This document shows, in pieces, positions 49,978-58,286 of a stretch of 64,000 nt of DNA (the stretch's first letter is position 1; each line of letters opens with the position of its first letter). The stretch is from Ornithinicoccus hortensis (lineage in GTDB: Bacteria; Actinomycetota; Actinomycetes; Actinomycetales; Dermatophilaceae). The stretch lies in contig NZ_VFOP01000001.1 of assembly GCF_006716185.1 (NCBI RefSeq), forward strand, positions 62,001-126,000, written 5' to 3'. The translations under genes and the position numbers were made by a program. The notes under the pieces were generated by a model that saw only the letters and a program-made list of their open reading frames with translations, made no database searches and was not told the DNA's origin.

Positions 49978-51820
49978 GTCGCTGCACACCGCTCCCCCGG
50001 CCGACTGGGCCGCCGTCGCCGACCTGATCAACTTCGACACGGCATACGACGACCTCTGGCGACCCGGCCCGCGCTCGGGCACCTGGTTCGCCGGCGGCGC
50101 GCTCAACCTCTCCGTCAACTGTCTGGACCGGCACCTGCCCGACCGCGGCGACCAGGTGGCGCTGCACTGGGAGGGTGAGCCCGGGGACCACCGCTCCATG
50201 ACGTATGCCGAGGTGCACGACCAGGTGTGCGCGCTCGCCCGGGCGCTGCGCGGGATGGGCGTCGGGCCCGGCGACCGGGTGGGCCTGCACCTGGGGTGGC
50301 TGCCCGAGACCGTCGTGGCGATGCTGGCCTGCGCCCGGATCGGGGCGATCCACACCGTGCTGCCGGCGCCGCTGCCGGTCGAGCCGCTGGCCGACCGGCT
50401 GGAGCTGCTGGACCTGAAGGTGCTGTTCACCCAGGACGGGGCGTGGCGCCACGGCACCGTGCTGCCGCTGAAGGCCCGGGCCGACGAGGCGCTGCTGGCC
50501 GGCGGCTCGGTCGAGCACACCATTGTGGTGCGGCGGACCGGCATGGACGTGGCGTGGTTCGAGGGCGACCGGTGGTACCACGACCTGGTCGCCGCCGCCC
50601 GGCCCGGCTCGGGGGCCGCCACCACCTCGGGCGGGCGCAGCGGTGACCCGGCCGCGCCGGTGTCACTGCCGGCCGACCACCCGATCGCGACGATCCCGCT
50701 GGCCAACAAGGGCGGCCACCCCGTCTCGATCGTGCACGGCACCGCGACGATGCTGGCCGGGGCGCTGGCGGTGCACCGCCGGCTGCGAACCGGCGGCGTC
50801 TTCTGGTGCGCGGGCGACATCGCGTGGGCGGTGACCCAGATCCACGGGATCTACGGGCCGATGGCGTTCGGCGACACGGCGGTCATGTACGAGGGCACGC
50901 TCGACGTGCCCACCCACACCCGGGCGTGGGACATCATCGCCCGCTACCGGGTCGAGACGATGGTGACCAGCCCCTCGGTCGTGCGCACCGTGCGCGGTTG
51001 GGCGCGCGAGCTGCCGGAGGTCTCCGCGCTGCCCTCGCTGCGGCGGGTCGCCACCGCCGGCGAGCCGGTCGAGGAGGACCTGGCCGCCTGGCTGTCCGAC
51101 GCCTTCGGGTCCGACGACCTGGAGGTCGCCGATGCCTGGGGGCAACTGGAGCTCGGCGGCATCGTGCGGGTGACCGGGCTCTCCGATGCGACGGACGGGG
51201 CCCTGCTGCCGGACTGCGGGCTGGACATCGTCGACCAGGACGGCGCGGCCGTCCCCGACGGCGAGATCGGTGAGGTCGTGCTCCGCCTGCCGTGGGCCGG
51301 GACGATGGTCGGCGTCGAGGGCTCGCAGGCGGCCGTCGCCGAGTCACACTGGACCCGCCACCCGGGCAGCTACGCCACCGGCGACCTGGCGGTCCGCCAC
51401 CCCGACGGGCGGGTCAGCTTCCTCGGCCGCACCGACGACGTGGTCTCCATCTCCGGCCAGCTGGTCTCGCTGCGCGAGGTGCGGGAGGTCCTGGCCGAGC
51501 ACCCCTACGTGCTCCAGGCCGAGGTCACCTGGCGCAAGGACCCCGAGCTCGGGCGCTCCCTGGTCGCGGCCGTCGCCCTGACCGAGGAGGCCGGTCCCGA
51601 CCCCGACCTGGACGCCGTGGCCATCGAGCTGATGGAGGCGGTGCGCGAGGTGATGGGCGGCCTGGCCCGACCCCGTGCGGTGCTGGTGGTCGACCGCTTC
51701 GGCGACGAGCTCGGCCGCACCGAACGCGCCCAGGCCATCGGTGCGCTGGCCACCCCCGACCGCGCCGGCGCCCCCCGGCGGGTCACCTGGGCACAGATCC
51801 TGGCTGCCGCGGGTCAGTAG
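49970..51820 (+). CDS. Acetyl-CoA-synthetase-like protein, probably catalytically impaired
   Basis: This 616-residue protein follows the acetyl-CoA synthetase plan: GVFWCAGDIAWAVTQIHGIYG, AVMYEGTLDVP, DAWGQLELGGI (usually WWQTETGGI) and SYATGDLAVRHPDGRVSFLGR with the hinge Arg. Two critical motifs are lost. The P-loop position (residues 241-257) reads LANKGGHPVSIVHG instead of YTSGSTGKPKG; the lid Lys near the C-terminus is replaced by DELGRTERAQAI. It may be a pseudoenzyme or act on other chemistry. Its start overlaps the IclR stop by eight bases, so the two are made together. Confidence 0.8.
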   Translation: MPESLHTAPPADWAAVADLINFDTAYDDLWRPGPRSGTWFAGGALNLSVNCLDRHLPDRGDQVALHWEGEPGDHRSMTYAEVHDQVCALARALRGMGVGPGDRVGLHLGWLPETVVAMLACARIGAIHTVLPAPLPVEPLADRLELLDLKVLFTQDGAWRHGTVLPLKARADEALLAGGSVEHTIVVRRTGMDVAWFEGDRWYHDLVAAARPGSGAATTSGGRSGDPAAPVSLPADHPIATIPLANKGGHPVSIVHGTATMLAGALAVHRRLRTGGVFWCAGDIAWAVTQIHGIYGPMAFGDTAVMYEGTLDVPTHTRAWDIIARYRVETMVTSPSVVRTVRGWARELPEVSALPSLRRVATAGEPVEEDLAAWLSDAFGSDDLEVADAWGQLELGGIVRVTGLSDATDGALLPDCGLDIVDQDGAAVPDGEIGEVVLRLPWAGTMVGVEGSQAAVAESHWTRHPGSYATGDLAVRHPDGRVSFLGRTDDVVSISGQLVSLREVREVLAEHPYVLQAEVTWRKDPELGRSLVAAVALTEEAGPDPDLDAVAIELMEAVREVMGGLARPRAVLVVDRFGDELGRTERAQAIGALATPDRAGAPRRVTWAQILAAAGQ

Positions 51821-52037
51821 CGGGCACGCCGCCCGTCGACGCACCGAGTCCTGGAGCGCACATCCCGTCCGCGTGCCACTGGTACCCGCTGTGTCCGACT
51901 CGTCCCCGCCGTGACGGCGGGCACGGGTCAGCCACACCGGGCACGAGTTGAGGGTGGAGGCTGTGGAGAGGCCGAAGTTATCCACAGATTCGTCCGATCC
52001 GCCCCGAGGCCGGCGCGGACGCCCCAGGCTGTCAGCC
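51821..52037. other. Intergenic region with paired 34-nt repeats and a DnaA-box-like site
   Basis: 217 bases. Repeat copies at 51877-51910 and, inverted, 51916-51949 form a long hairpin with a CCCGCC/GGCGGG core after the synthetase gene. Downstream, CTGTGGA (51961) and TCCACAG (51981) form a dyad that includes TTATCCACA (51978-51986), a DnaA-box match. It may be the promoter of the next gene; no other origin features are present. Confidence 0.5.
51877..51949. repeat. 34-nt repeat, two inverted copies
   Basis: Copy A (51877-51910) begins CACTGGTACCCG and ends CCCCGCC; copy C (51916-51949) is its inverted counterpart with 26 of 34 positions shared. Together they would form a large hairpin of about 30 paired bases with a five-base loop. 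A third copy in the A orientation lies at 53019-53052, past the next gene. Confidence 0.7.
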
Positions 52038-53015
52038 ATGGATGACGCCGCGCTGTTCGCCCAGCAACTGCTCGCCGGTGCCCATCACGACGTGCTCACC
52101 CTTGCGGACGCCCGTCGTGCCGGCGCCAGCAAGCACGACATCACCTCACTGGTCGCCCGGGGACACTTGGTGCGTCTCGTGGACGGCACCATGACGAGCC
52201 GAGCCCGGTGGGAGTCCTGCACCACCCCGGAGCAGCAGCACGCCCTTCGGGCCACGGCGCTCACCCTGGTGTTGAGCGAGCAGGTCGCCCTCAGCCACAC
52301 GTCGGCTGCGGCCGTGCACGGCCTGCCCCTGCTGCGGCGCCCCGGCGCTCGCGTCCACGTCTGCCGACTCGGGCCGGGGCGAGGCCGCAGCCGGCAGGGC
52401 TACTCCCTGCACAGGGCCTATCCCGGCACCGAGCGGTGGCTCCAACCAGAGAGTGATCCGCTCGTCGTCACCCCGGCCGTCGCCGCCCTCGGGGTGGCGG
52501 CGCTCCAGGGATTCGTGGCCGGTGTGGTCACGCTCGACGCGGCACTGCACGCGGAGGTCGCGACCCCGGAGGAGTGCCACGCGCTCCTGGCCGCTATGGA
52601 GCGGAGACCAGGCATCCGCCTGATGAGCAGAGTGGTGGCGGCGGCGAACGGCGGCTCCGAGTCCCCGCTGGAGAGCCAGGCGCGCCTGGTGGTCGAGGCG
52701 CTGGGCTTCCGGGTGACCCTGCAGGTGGTGCTACGCACCGAGCATGGCGAGTTCGTGGCCCGCGTCGACATGCTCATCGAGGAGCTCGGCGTCGTCATCG
52801 AGGTCGACGGCCGGATCAAGTACCAGAACCCGGACGGCACCGCCTCGGTCGACACCTTCCTCTCCGAGAAACGCCGGGAGTCAGGCATCCGCGACCTCGG
52901 CTACGGGTTGGTCCGGCTCGACCACCCCGACCTGAGCCGGCCAGAGCGCATCAGGGCGCGGATCCTCGCGGCAGCACGGGGGGCCGACCCCTCGCGTCGG
53001 CGTCGGAGGGTCTGA
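52038..53015 (+). CDS. AbiEi-like N-terminal / DUF559-like nuclease-fold protein
   Basis: The 325-residue protein has an N-terminal helix-turn-helix-like part (VLTLADARRAGASKHDITSLV, then GHLVRLVDGTM), typical of the AbiEi antitoxin domain. The C-terminal part is DUF559/Vsr-like: ESPLESQARLVVEALGF, VDMLIEELGVVIEVDGRIKY with the acidic nuclease core, and GLVRLDHPDL. Such proteins are abundant in actinobacteria; they are annotated as type IV antitoxin-like, though the role is unproven. ATG at 52038 preferred. Flanked by 34-nt repeats. Confidence 0.75.
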   Translation: MDDAALFAQQLLAGAHHDVLTLADARRAGASKHDITSLVARGHLVRLVDGTMTSRARWESCTTPEQQHALRATALTLVLSEQVALSHTSAAAVHGLPLLRRPGARVHVCRLGPGRGRSRQGYSLHRAYPGTERWLQPESDPLVVTPAVAALGVAALQGFVAGVVTLDAALHAEVATPEECHALLAAMERRPGIRLMSRVVAAANGGSESPLESQARLVVEALGFRVTLQVVLRTEHGEFVARVDMLIEELGVVIEVDGRIKYQNPDGTASVDTFLSEKRRESGIRDLGYGLVRLDHPDLSRPERIRARILAAARGADPSRRRRRV

Positions 53016-53018
53016 CCT

Positions 53019-53052
53019 CACTGGTAGCCGGTGTGGTCGATTGCTACCCGCC
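53019..53052 (+). repeat. 34-nt repeat, third copy
   Basis: CACTGGTAGCCGGTGTGG and following bases to CCCGCC share 26 of 34 positions with copy A at 51877-51910, in the same orientation. It begins 4 bases after the stop of the AbiEi/DUF559-like gene, so that gene is bracketed by copies. Confidence 0.65.
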
Positions 53053-53131
53053 CCGACAGCGGTGCCGAGTAGGACGGACCGGCCACCAGTCGGGCCGCGT
53101 CCGGTCGTGGCGGACGCGAGACGCCACAGCC

Positions 53132-55372
53132 TCACCGAGCCAGCAGCGCCCGAGCCGCCACATCGACCTCGCCCTCGCTCACCAGCACCAGGTTGGCGGC
53201 GTCGCCGAGCGGGATGAAGCTGTCCTTCGCCGCGACCCGCGCCAGACGCCCGGAGTAGCCGGCATCGACCAGCGCCGCGAACACTCCCTCGGAGACCCCG
53301 CCGGTGGCCCGGGTCTCGTCGACGACCAGGACGCGGCCGGTGGCGGTGGCCGCCGCGACCAGGTCCTCGACCGGCAGCGGCGCGAGCCAGCGCAGGTCCA
53401 GCACGCGCACGCCGACTCCGTCAGCGGCCAGCCGCTTGGCCACGCGCAGGCCCATCGGCACCCCGTTGCCGAAGGTCACGATCGTCAGGTCCGACCCCTC
53501 GCCATGCACCCGGCCCCGCCCGATCGGCACATGCCCCTCCGCCCACCCGGCCGGACCCACCCAGGGGCAGGTCCAGGCACCGTCTCCCCCGGCATACAGG
53601 TCGGTGGAGTGGTAGAGCGCGATCGGCTCCAGGAACACGCTCACCGAGCCGTCCACCCGTGCGGCAGCCACGCAGCTGCGCAGCATCGCCGCGGCGTCGT
53701 CCGGGCGCGCGGGGGAGGCGATGACCAGTCCCGGCACGTCGCGTAGCACCCCGACGGCGTTGTCGTTGTGGAAGTGCCCGCCGAATCCCTTCTGGTAGCC
53801 GTAGCCCGCGACCCGCACGACCATCGGGTTGCGGTACTGCCCCGCGGAGAAGAACGGCAGCGTCGCCGCCTCGCCGCGCAGCTGGTCCTCGGCGTTGTGC
53901 AGGTAGGCGAGGTACTGGACCTCCGGGATCGGCAGCAGCCCGCTCACGCCCGCGCCGAGCGCCAGCCCGAGGATCGTCTGCTCGTCGAGCAGGGTGTCGA
54001 AGACGCGGGCCGTCCCGAACTTCTTCGCCAACCCCTTGGTCACCCCGTAGACGCCGCCCTTGGCGCCGACGTCCTCCCCGAACACCAGGGCGGTGCCGTA
54101 TGCCGTCAGCACGTCCCGCAGGCAGCGGTTGATGGTCTGGGCGAGGGTGAGCGACGGGGTGTCCTGGTCTGCTGCGGCGCCCTGACCAGCAGCGACGCGC
54201 TCGGCCATCCGGGCGACCTCTGCGGCGACGGCGTCCGGGCGGCGGGGGGCCAGCGGCGCCATGACCGCCTCGGCGGTCGCGAGCTCCGGCCGGTCGGTCG
54301 CCTCCAGCAACGTGGCACGCACCCGCTCACCGGTCGCCTCGTAGCGCTCCAGGGCCTGCGCCGGCGACAGCACCCCGGCGCCGACCAGAAGTCGCGCCGT
54401 GCCCAGCAACGGGTCGCGCGCCAGGTCGGCCTGGAGCTGCGCCGGGCGGCGGTAGGCGGACTCCAGGTCGGTGCCGGCGTGGCCCATCAGCCGGACCGTG
54501 CGCAGGTGCAGGAAGGCGGGGCGACGCTGCTCGCGGACGAACGCCGCAGCGTCCCGCGCGACCGTCCAGGTCTGCGCCAGGTCCGAACCGTCCGCGGCGA
54601 AGTAGCGCAGGCCCGGGCGGTCGGCGAAGGCGTGCGCCACCCAGCCCTCGGGCGTCGGCACGCTGATCCCCAGGCCGTTGTCCTCGCAGACGATGAGCAG
54701 CGGCATCGGCAACCCGCGGTAGCCGACCTGCACCGCCGCGTTGATTGCCCCGGTCGCGGTGGAGTGGTTGACCGAGGCGTCGCCCTGGCTGCACACGGCG
54801 ACCGCGTCGGCGGGCCAGGGGCAGTCGACTCCCAGCCGGGCGGCACGGCCGATCGCGAAGGCGACCCCCACGGTGCGCGGCAGGTGCGAGGCGATGGTCG
54901 AGGTCTGCGGGATAACGGCGAGCTCGTGCCGGCCGAAGACCTTGTGCCGCCCGCCGGAGATCGGCTCGTCGGTCGCCGCGACCAGGCCGAGCGCGACGTC
55001 GCGCACCCCGTCGATCGGTCCGCCGCCGACCTCCAGCCCGGCCGCGGCCGCCCGCCGGGCCCGCTCCAGGTAGAACGCCCCGGACCGGTAGTGCAGCAGC
55101 GCCGGGTCGTCCGCCCGCAGCGCCGCGGCCACGGCGGCGTTGCCCTCGTGCCCCGAGGAGCCGATCGTGTAGTAGCCCCGTCCGCGGGCCCGCAGCCACC
55201 GGGCGGCCAGGTCCAGGTGCCGGCTGGCCAGCTGGGAGTCGAACAGCCCCAGCGCGTCCTCCGCCGCGAGCCGGTCCGGGAGCTCCGCCGGGAGGTCGAC
55301 CGGGCCGGTCGCCAGACCCGCGAGCCGCTCCCGGGCGTGGGCGTCGAGGACCTCGTGCGCGGCGGGGCTCAC
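53132..55372 (-). CDS. 2-oxoacid dehydrogenase E1, fused alpha and beta subunits
   Basis: The 746-residue thiamine-diphosphate enzyme has alpha and beta chains in one polypeptide. Alpha (about 1-340): GSSGHEGNAAVAAALR, then the ThDP motif GDASVNHSTATGAINAAV ending CEDNGLGIS. Beta (about 375-746): LVFGEDVGAKGGVYGVTKGL, LPIPEVQYLAYLHNAEDQLR, RVAGYGYQKGFGGHFHND and a late VVDETRATGGVSEGVFAAL. It starts at GTG 55372, where GTGA overlaps the ALDH stop. It would decarboxylate a branched-chain, 2-oxoadipate or related acid; E2 and E3 genes are not in the window. Confidence 0.85.
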   Translation of the reverse strand: MSPAAHEVLDAHARERLAGLATGPVDLPAELPDRLAAEDALGLFDSQLASRHLDLAARWLRARGRGYYTIGSSGHEGNAAVAAALRADDPALLHYRSGAFYLERARRAAAAGLEVGGGPIDGVRDVALGLVAATDEPISGGRHKVFGRHELAVIPQTSTIASHLPRTVGVAFAIGRAARLGVDCPWPADAVAVCSQGDASVNHSTATGAINAAVQVGYRGLPMPLLIVCEDNGLGISVPTPEGWVAHAFADRPGLRYFAADGSDLAQTWTVARDAAAFVREQRRPAFLHLRTVRLMGHAGTDLESAYRRPAQLQADLARDPLLGTARLLVGAGVLSPAQALERYEATGERVRATLLEATDRPELATAEAVMAPLAPRRPDAVAAEVARMAERVAAGQGAAADQDTPSLTLAQTINRCLRDVLTAYGTALVFGEDVGAKGGVYGVTKGLAKKFGTARVFDTLLDEQTILGLALGAGVSGLLPIPEVQYLAYLHNAEDQLRGEAATLPFFSAGQYRNPMVVRVAGYGYQKGFGGHFHNDNAVGVLRDVPGLVIASPARPDDAAAMLRSCVAAARVDGSVSVFLEPIALYHSTDLYAGGDGAWTCPWVGPAGWAEGHVPIGRGRVHGEGSDLTIVTFGNGVPMGLRVAKRLAADGVGVRVLDLRWLAPLPVEDLVAAATATGRVLVVDETRATGGVSEGVFAALVDAGYSGRLARVAAKDSFIPLGDAANLVLVSEGEVDVAARALLAR

Positions 55373-56928
55373 GCGAATTCGACGCCCTGCGCCAGGGGCA
55401 GCTCCCCGGAGTAGTTCACCGTGTTGGTGGCCCGCCGCATGTAGGCCTTCCACGCGTCGGACCCCGACTCGCGCCCGCCACCGGTCTCCTTCTCACCGCC
55501 GAACGCGCCGCCGATCTCGGCGCCGGAGGTCCCGATGTTGACGTTGCTGATGCCGCAGTCGGATCCGTCGGCGGCCAGGAACCGCTCGGCCTCGGCCTGG
55601 TCCGCGGTGAAGATGCTCGAGCTCAGCCCGTGCGGGACCGCGTTGTGCAGCGCGATCGCCTCGTCGAGCTCCTCGTAGGCCAGCACGTAGACGATCGGCG
55701 CGAAGGTCTCCTGCCGCACGATCGCGGTCTGCCCCGGCATCCGGACCACGGCCGGCTCCACGTAGTACGCGTCGGGGGCGAGGTCCTCCAGCACGCGCGT
55801 GCCACCGCATACGATCTGCCCGCCCTGCTCGGTCGCGGCGGTGAGGGCGGCCGTCATGGTCTCGTATGCCGGGGCGCCGATGAGCGGTCCCACGAGGACC
55901 CCGTCGGTGGTCGGGTCGCCGATCGCGAGCGTGCGGTAGGCCGCGGCGACCCGCTCCACCAGCTCGTCGACCACGGAGCTGTGCGCGATGACGCGGCGCA
56001 TCGTGGTGCAGCGCTGGCCGGCGGTCCCGGCCGCGGCGAAGACGATGCCGCGCACCGCCAGGTCCAGGTCCGCCGAGGGCGCCACGATGGCGGCGTTGTT
56101 GCCGCCGAGCTCGAGCAGGTAGCGGCCGAACCGGCCGGCCACCCGGGGCGCCACCTCGCGGCCCATCCGGGTGGAGCCGGTGGCGGACAGCAGCGCCACG
56201 TCCGGGTGGTCGACGAGGGCCTCGCCGACGTCGCGACCACCGAGCAGCAGCTGGCTGACGTGCTGCGGTGCCCCGGTGTCGGCGATCGCCCGGTCCAGCA
56301 GCGCGGCGGCGCCCAGGGAGGACAGCGGCGTGGCCTCGGACGGCTTCCAGATGACTGGGTCCCCGCAGACCAGGGCGACCGCGGTGTTCCACGACCAGAC
56401 CGCGACCGGGAAGTTGAAGGCCGAGATCACCCCGACGACGCCGAGCGGGTGCCAGGTCTCCATCAACCGGTGCCCGGGGCGCTCCGAGGGCATCGTGCGG
56501 CCGTAGAGCTGGCGGGACATCCCGACCGCGAGGTCGCAGATGTCGATCATCTCCTGCACCTCGCCGCGGGCCTCCGAGGTGGTCTTGCCCGCCTCCAGGC
56601 TGACCAGGACCGCCAGGTCGTCCTTGTGCTCGGCGAGCAGCTCACCCAGCCGCTTCACCAGGGCGCCGCGCACGGGAGCCGGCGTGGTCCGCCAGGTCGC
56701 GAAGGCCTCCACGGCCCGCCCCACGGCGTCGTCGACCTCGGCGGCGGTCGCCCAGGTCACCCGGGCGAGCTCGCCGCCGGTGATCGGGGTCCGGGCCGGC
56801 TGGTCACCGGCGAGCGCGGCCTCGTCGGCCCCGCAGGCCAGCAGCGCCGCCCGGGCCCGGGCGGCCAGGTCCGTGTCGTCCGGCAGTCCGGGGCGCGTGG
56901 CGGTGGGCTGGGTCTCGTCCGTGGTCAC
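55369..56928 (-). CDS. ALDH7-family aldehyde dehydrogenase (aminoadipate-semialdehyde type)
   Basis: This 519-residue enzyme has LVSLEAGKTTSEARGEVQEM, SAFNFPVAVWSWNTA for NAD binding, ELGGNNAAIVAP with the general-base Glu and GTAGQRCTTMRR with the nucleophilic Cys. NIGTSGAEIGGAFGGEKETG and GRESGSDAWKAYMRRATN are the ALDH7 (alpha-aminoadipic semialdehyde dehydrogenase) signature. It suggests lysine catabolism to aminoadipate. GTG 56928 is preferred for its GAGGAG. A longer frame upstream is unsupported. Coupled to the E1 gene, which may process 2-oxoadipate. Confidence 0.88.
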   Translation of the reverse strand: MTTDETQPTATRPGLPDDTDLAARARAALLACGADEAALAGDQPARTPITGGELARVTWATAAEVDDAVGRAVEAFATWRTTPAPVRGALVKRLGELLAEHKDDLAVLVSLEAGKTTSEARGEVQEMIDICDLAVGMSRQLYGRTMPSERPGHRLMETWHPLGVVGVISAFNFPVAVWSWNTAVALVCGDPVIWKPSEATPLSSLGAAALLDRAIADTGAPQHVSQLLLGGRDVGEALVDHPDVALLSATGSTRMGREVAPRVAGRFGRYLLELGGNNAAIVAPSADLDLAVRGIVFAAAGTAGQRCTTMRRVIAHSSVVDELVERVAAAYRTLAIGDPTTDGVLVGPLIGAPAYETMTAALTAATEQGGQIVCGGTRVLEDLAPDAYYVEPAVVRMPGQTAIVRQETFAPIVYVLAYEELDEAIALHNAVPHGLSSSIFTADQAEAERFLAADGSDCGISNVNIGTSGAEIGGAFGGEKETGGGRESGSDAWKAYMRRATNTVNYSGELPLAQGVEFA

Positions 56929-57115
56929 GGCGGGCTCCTCGTCGTCGGCGGCTGCACCACCTCCCATGATGCCCGTGCGACCTACCGGGCGATCGGGCGG
57001 GCGCGCGCTGCAGGTGCACCCGCTACGAAACACACCTCGGACGACAGCGCCCCCGGCCGGAGGTCCGGTCGGGGGCGCCAGGCTGCCGCGGTGCGGCAAG
57101 GATGGGGGCGTGCGT

Positions 57116-57694
57116 TCAGTTGACCACGCCGAAGCCCCCGGTCCAGGAGATCTTCTCCTGGGCAGCCAGGGTCAGCTGGAGGAATCCGATGCTCTCCAGC
57201 TCACGGGCCCGGCTGAGCGCACCGGAGTCGAGGGCGCTGACGCCACCGGCGGAGACGACCCCGATCAGGGCGGCCTTGGCATCCGCGTCGTCCCCGGCGA
57301 CCAGGACCGTGGTCGGCACGGCGCCGCCGACCTGACCGCTGGCCAGGGTGCCGGCGAAGTTGGTGTTGAACGCCTTGAGCACGCGCGAGTTCGGCAGCTG
57401 GGCCGCGATCTCGGCGGCGGCGGAGCCGTCGGCGGGGACGACCAGGGAGTCGAAGGTCTCGAAGTTCAGCGGGTTGGTGATGTCGACGACCACGCGACCG
57501 GCCAGCTGCTCGCCGCGCTCGGCGATGATCTGCGCGACCGAGGGGTAGGGCACGGCCAGCACGACGATCTCGCCGGTGACCGGCTTGTCCGCGTCGCCGC
57601 TGCCCAGCAGCTCGGCGGTGTTGCCGCCCTTGGTGACGATCCCGGCGATGGCCTGGCCCATGTTGCCGGTGCCGATGATGGTGACGGTGCTCAT
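57116..57694 (-). CDS. NADPH-dependent F420 reductase-like oxidoreductase
   Basis: The 192-residue Rossmann protein starts MSTVTIIGTGNMGQAIAGI, the GxGxxG nucleotide site, then EIVVLAVPYPSVAQIIAERG, VVVDITNPLNFETFDS and VLKAFNTNFAGTLASGQ. This resembles the COG2085/F420-dependent NADP oxidoreductase family, though the glycine loop fits several reductases. GAGGAG precedes the ATG at 57694. It is divergent from a MarR gene with a dyad between; a redox or aldehyde stress response is plausible but unproven. Confidence 0.8.
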   Translation of the reverse strand: MSTVTIIGTGNMGQAIAGIVTKGGNTAELLGSGDADKPVTGEIVVLAVPYPSVAQIIAERGEQLAGRVVVDITNPLNFETFDSLVVPADGSAAAEIAAQLPNSRVLKAFNTNFAGTLASGQVGGAVPTTVLVAGDDADAKAALIGVVSAGGVSALDSGALSRARELESIGFLQLTLAAQEKISWTGGFGVVN

Positions 57695-57755
57695 CTGATT
57701 CTCCTCGTTGATGTCTTTGGTTGTACCTTCAATCAAAACGATAGCAGACACATCG

Positions 57756-57767
57756 TTGTAGATACAA
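57756..57767. promoter_or_regulatory. MarR-type operator dyad
   Basis: TTGTA and TACAA form a perfect inverted repeat around GA in the 85-base divergent gap. ATCAAAAC (57732) and GTTTTTGAT (57768) form an outer, looser pair. Both genes could be repressed by the MarR protein here. Confidence 0.6.
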
Positions 57768-57779
57768 GTTTTTGATACC

Positions 57780-58262
57780 ATGACGTCCATGGAGACGCGC
57801 TGGCTGGACGAGGACGAACGGGAGACCTGGGTGCGGTTCGTGGCGGTGGTGGAACTGCTCCCGGGCGTGCTGGACGCGCAGCTCCGCCGGGACTCCGGCC
57901 TGACCCACTACGAGTACTTCACCCTCGCGATGCTCTCGGAGGCGCCCGACGGCATACTCCGGATGACCTCGCTCGCCGCCCGCACCAATGCCACCCTGCC
58001 CCGGCTCTCCCACGTGGTCCGCAAACTCGAGGACCGCGGCCTGGTGCACCGGTCCCCGTGCCCGGAGGACAGGCGCGCCACGAACGCGCAACTCACCGAG
58101 GCCGGCTGGGAGGTCGTCAAGGCCGCCGCTCCGGGCCACGTGAGCGCCGTCCGGGAGCACGTCATCGACCCGCTCACCCGGGAGCAACTCACCCAGCTGC
58201 GCGCCGTCAGCGAGGCCATCCTGGAGCGGATCGACCCTGACGGGCCGTTCGCGGCGCCCTAA
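57780..58262 (+). CDS. MarR-family transcriptional regulator
   Basis: This 160-residue winged-helix regulator has YEYFTLAMLSEAPDG, LRMTSLAARTNATLPRLSHVVRKLEDRGLVHR and PEDRRATNAQLTEAGWEVV, the MarR core with the DRR wing. It probably represses the divergent reductase gene and itself through the TTGTAGATACAA dyad. The leader is only about 15 bases, and an ATG at 57780 with another at 57789 may both be usable. Ligand unknown. Confidence 0.87.
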   Translation: MTSMETRWLDEDERETWVRFVAVVELLPGVLDAQLRRDSGLTHYEYFTLAMLSEAPDGILRMTSLAARTNATLPRLSHVVRKLEDRGLVHRSPCPEDRRATNAQLTEAGWEVVKAAAPGHVSAVREHVIDPLTREQLTQLRAVSEAILERIDPDGPFAAP

Positions 58263-58286
58263 CCACCGCCCTCGTCACGGCGCGGG

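Noticed and set aside
51978-51986. Replication origin (DnaA box TTATCCACA)
   Set aside because: A single box without dnaA, dnaN or a box cluster is not enough; more likely part of a local dyad.
53768-55414. 548-codon plus-strand frame over the E1 fusion gene
   Set aside because: Antisense shadow in high-GC DNA; thiamine-diphosphate motifs are on the minus strand.
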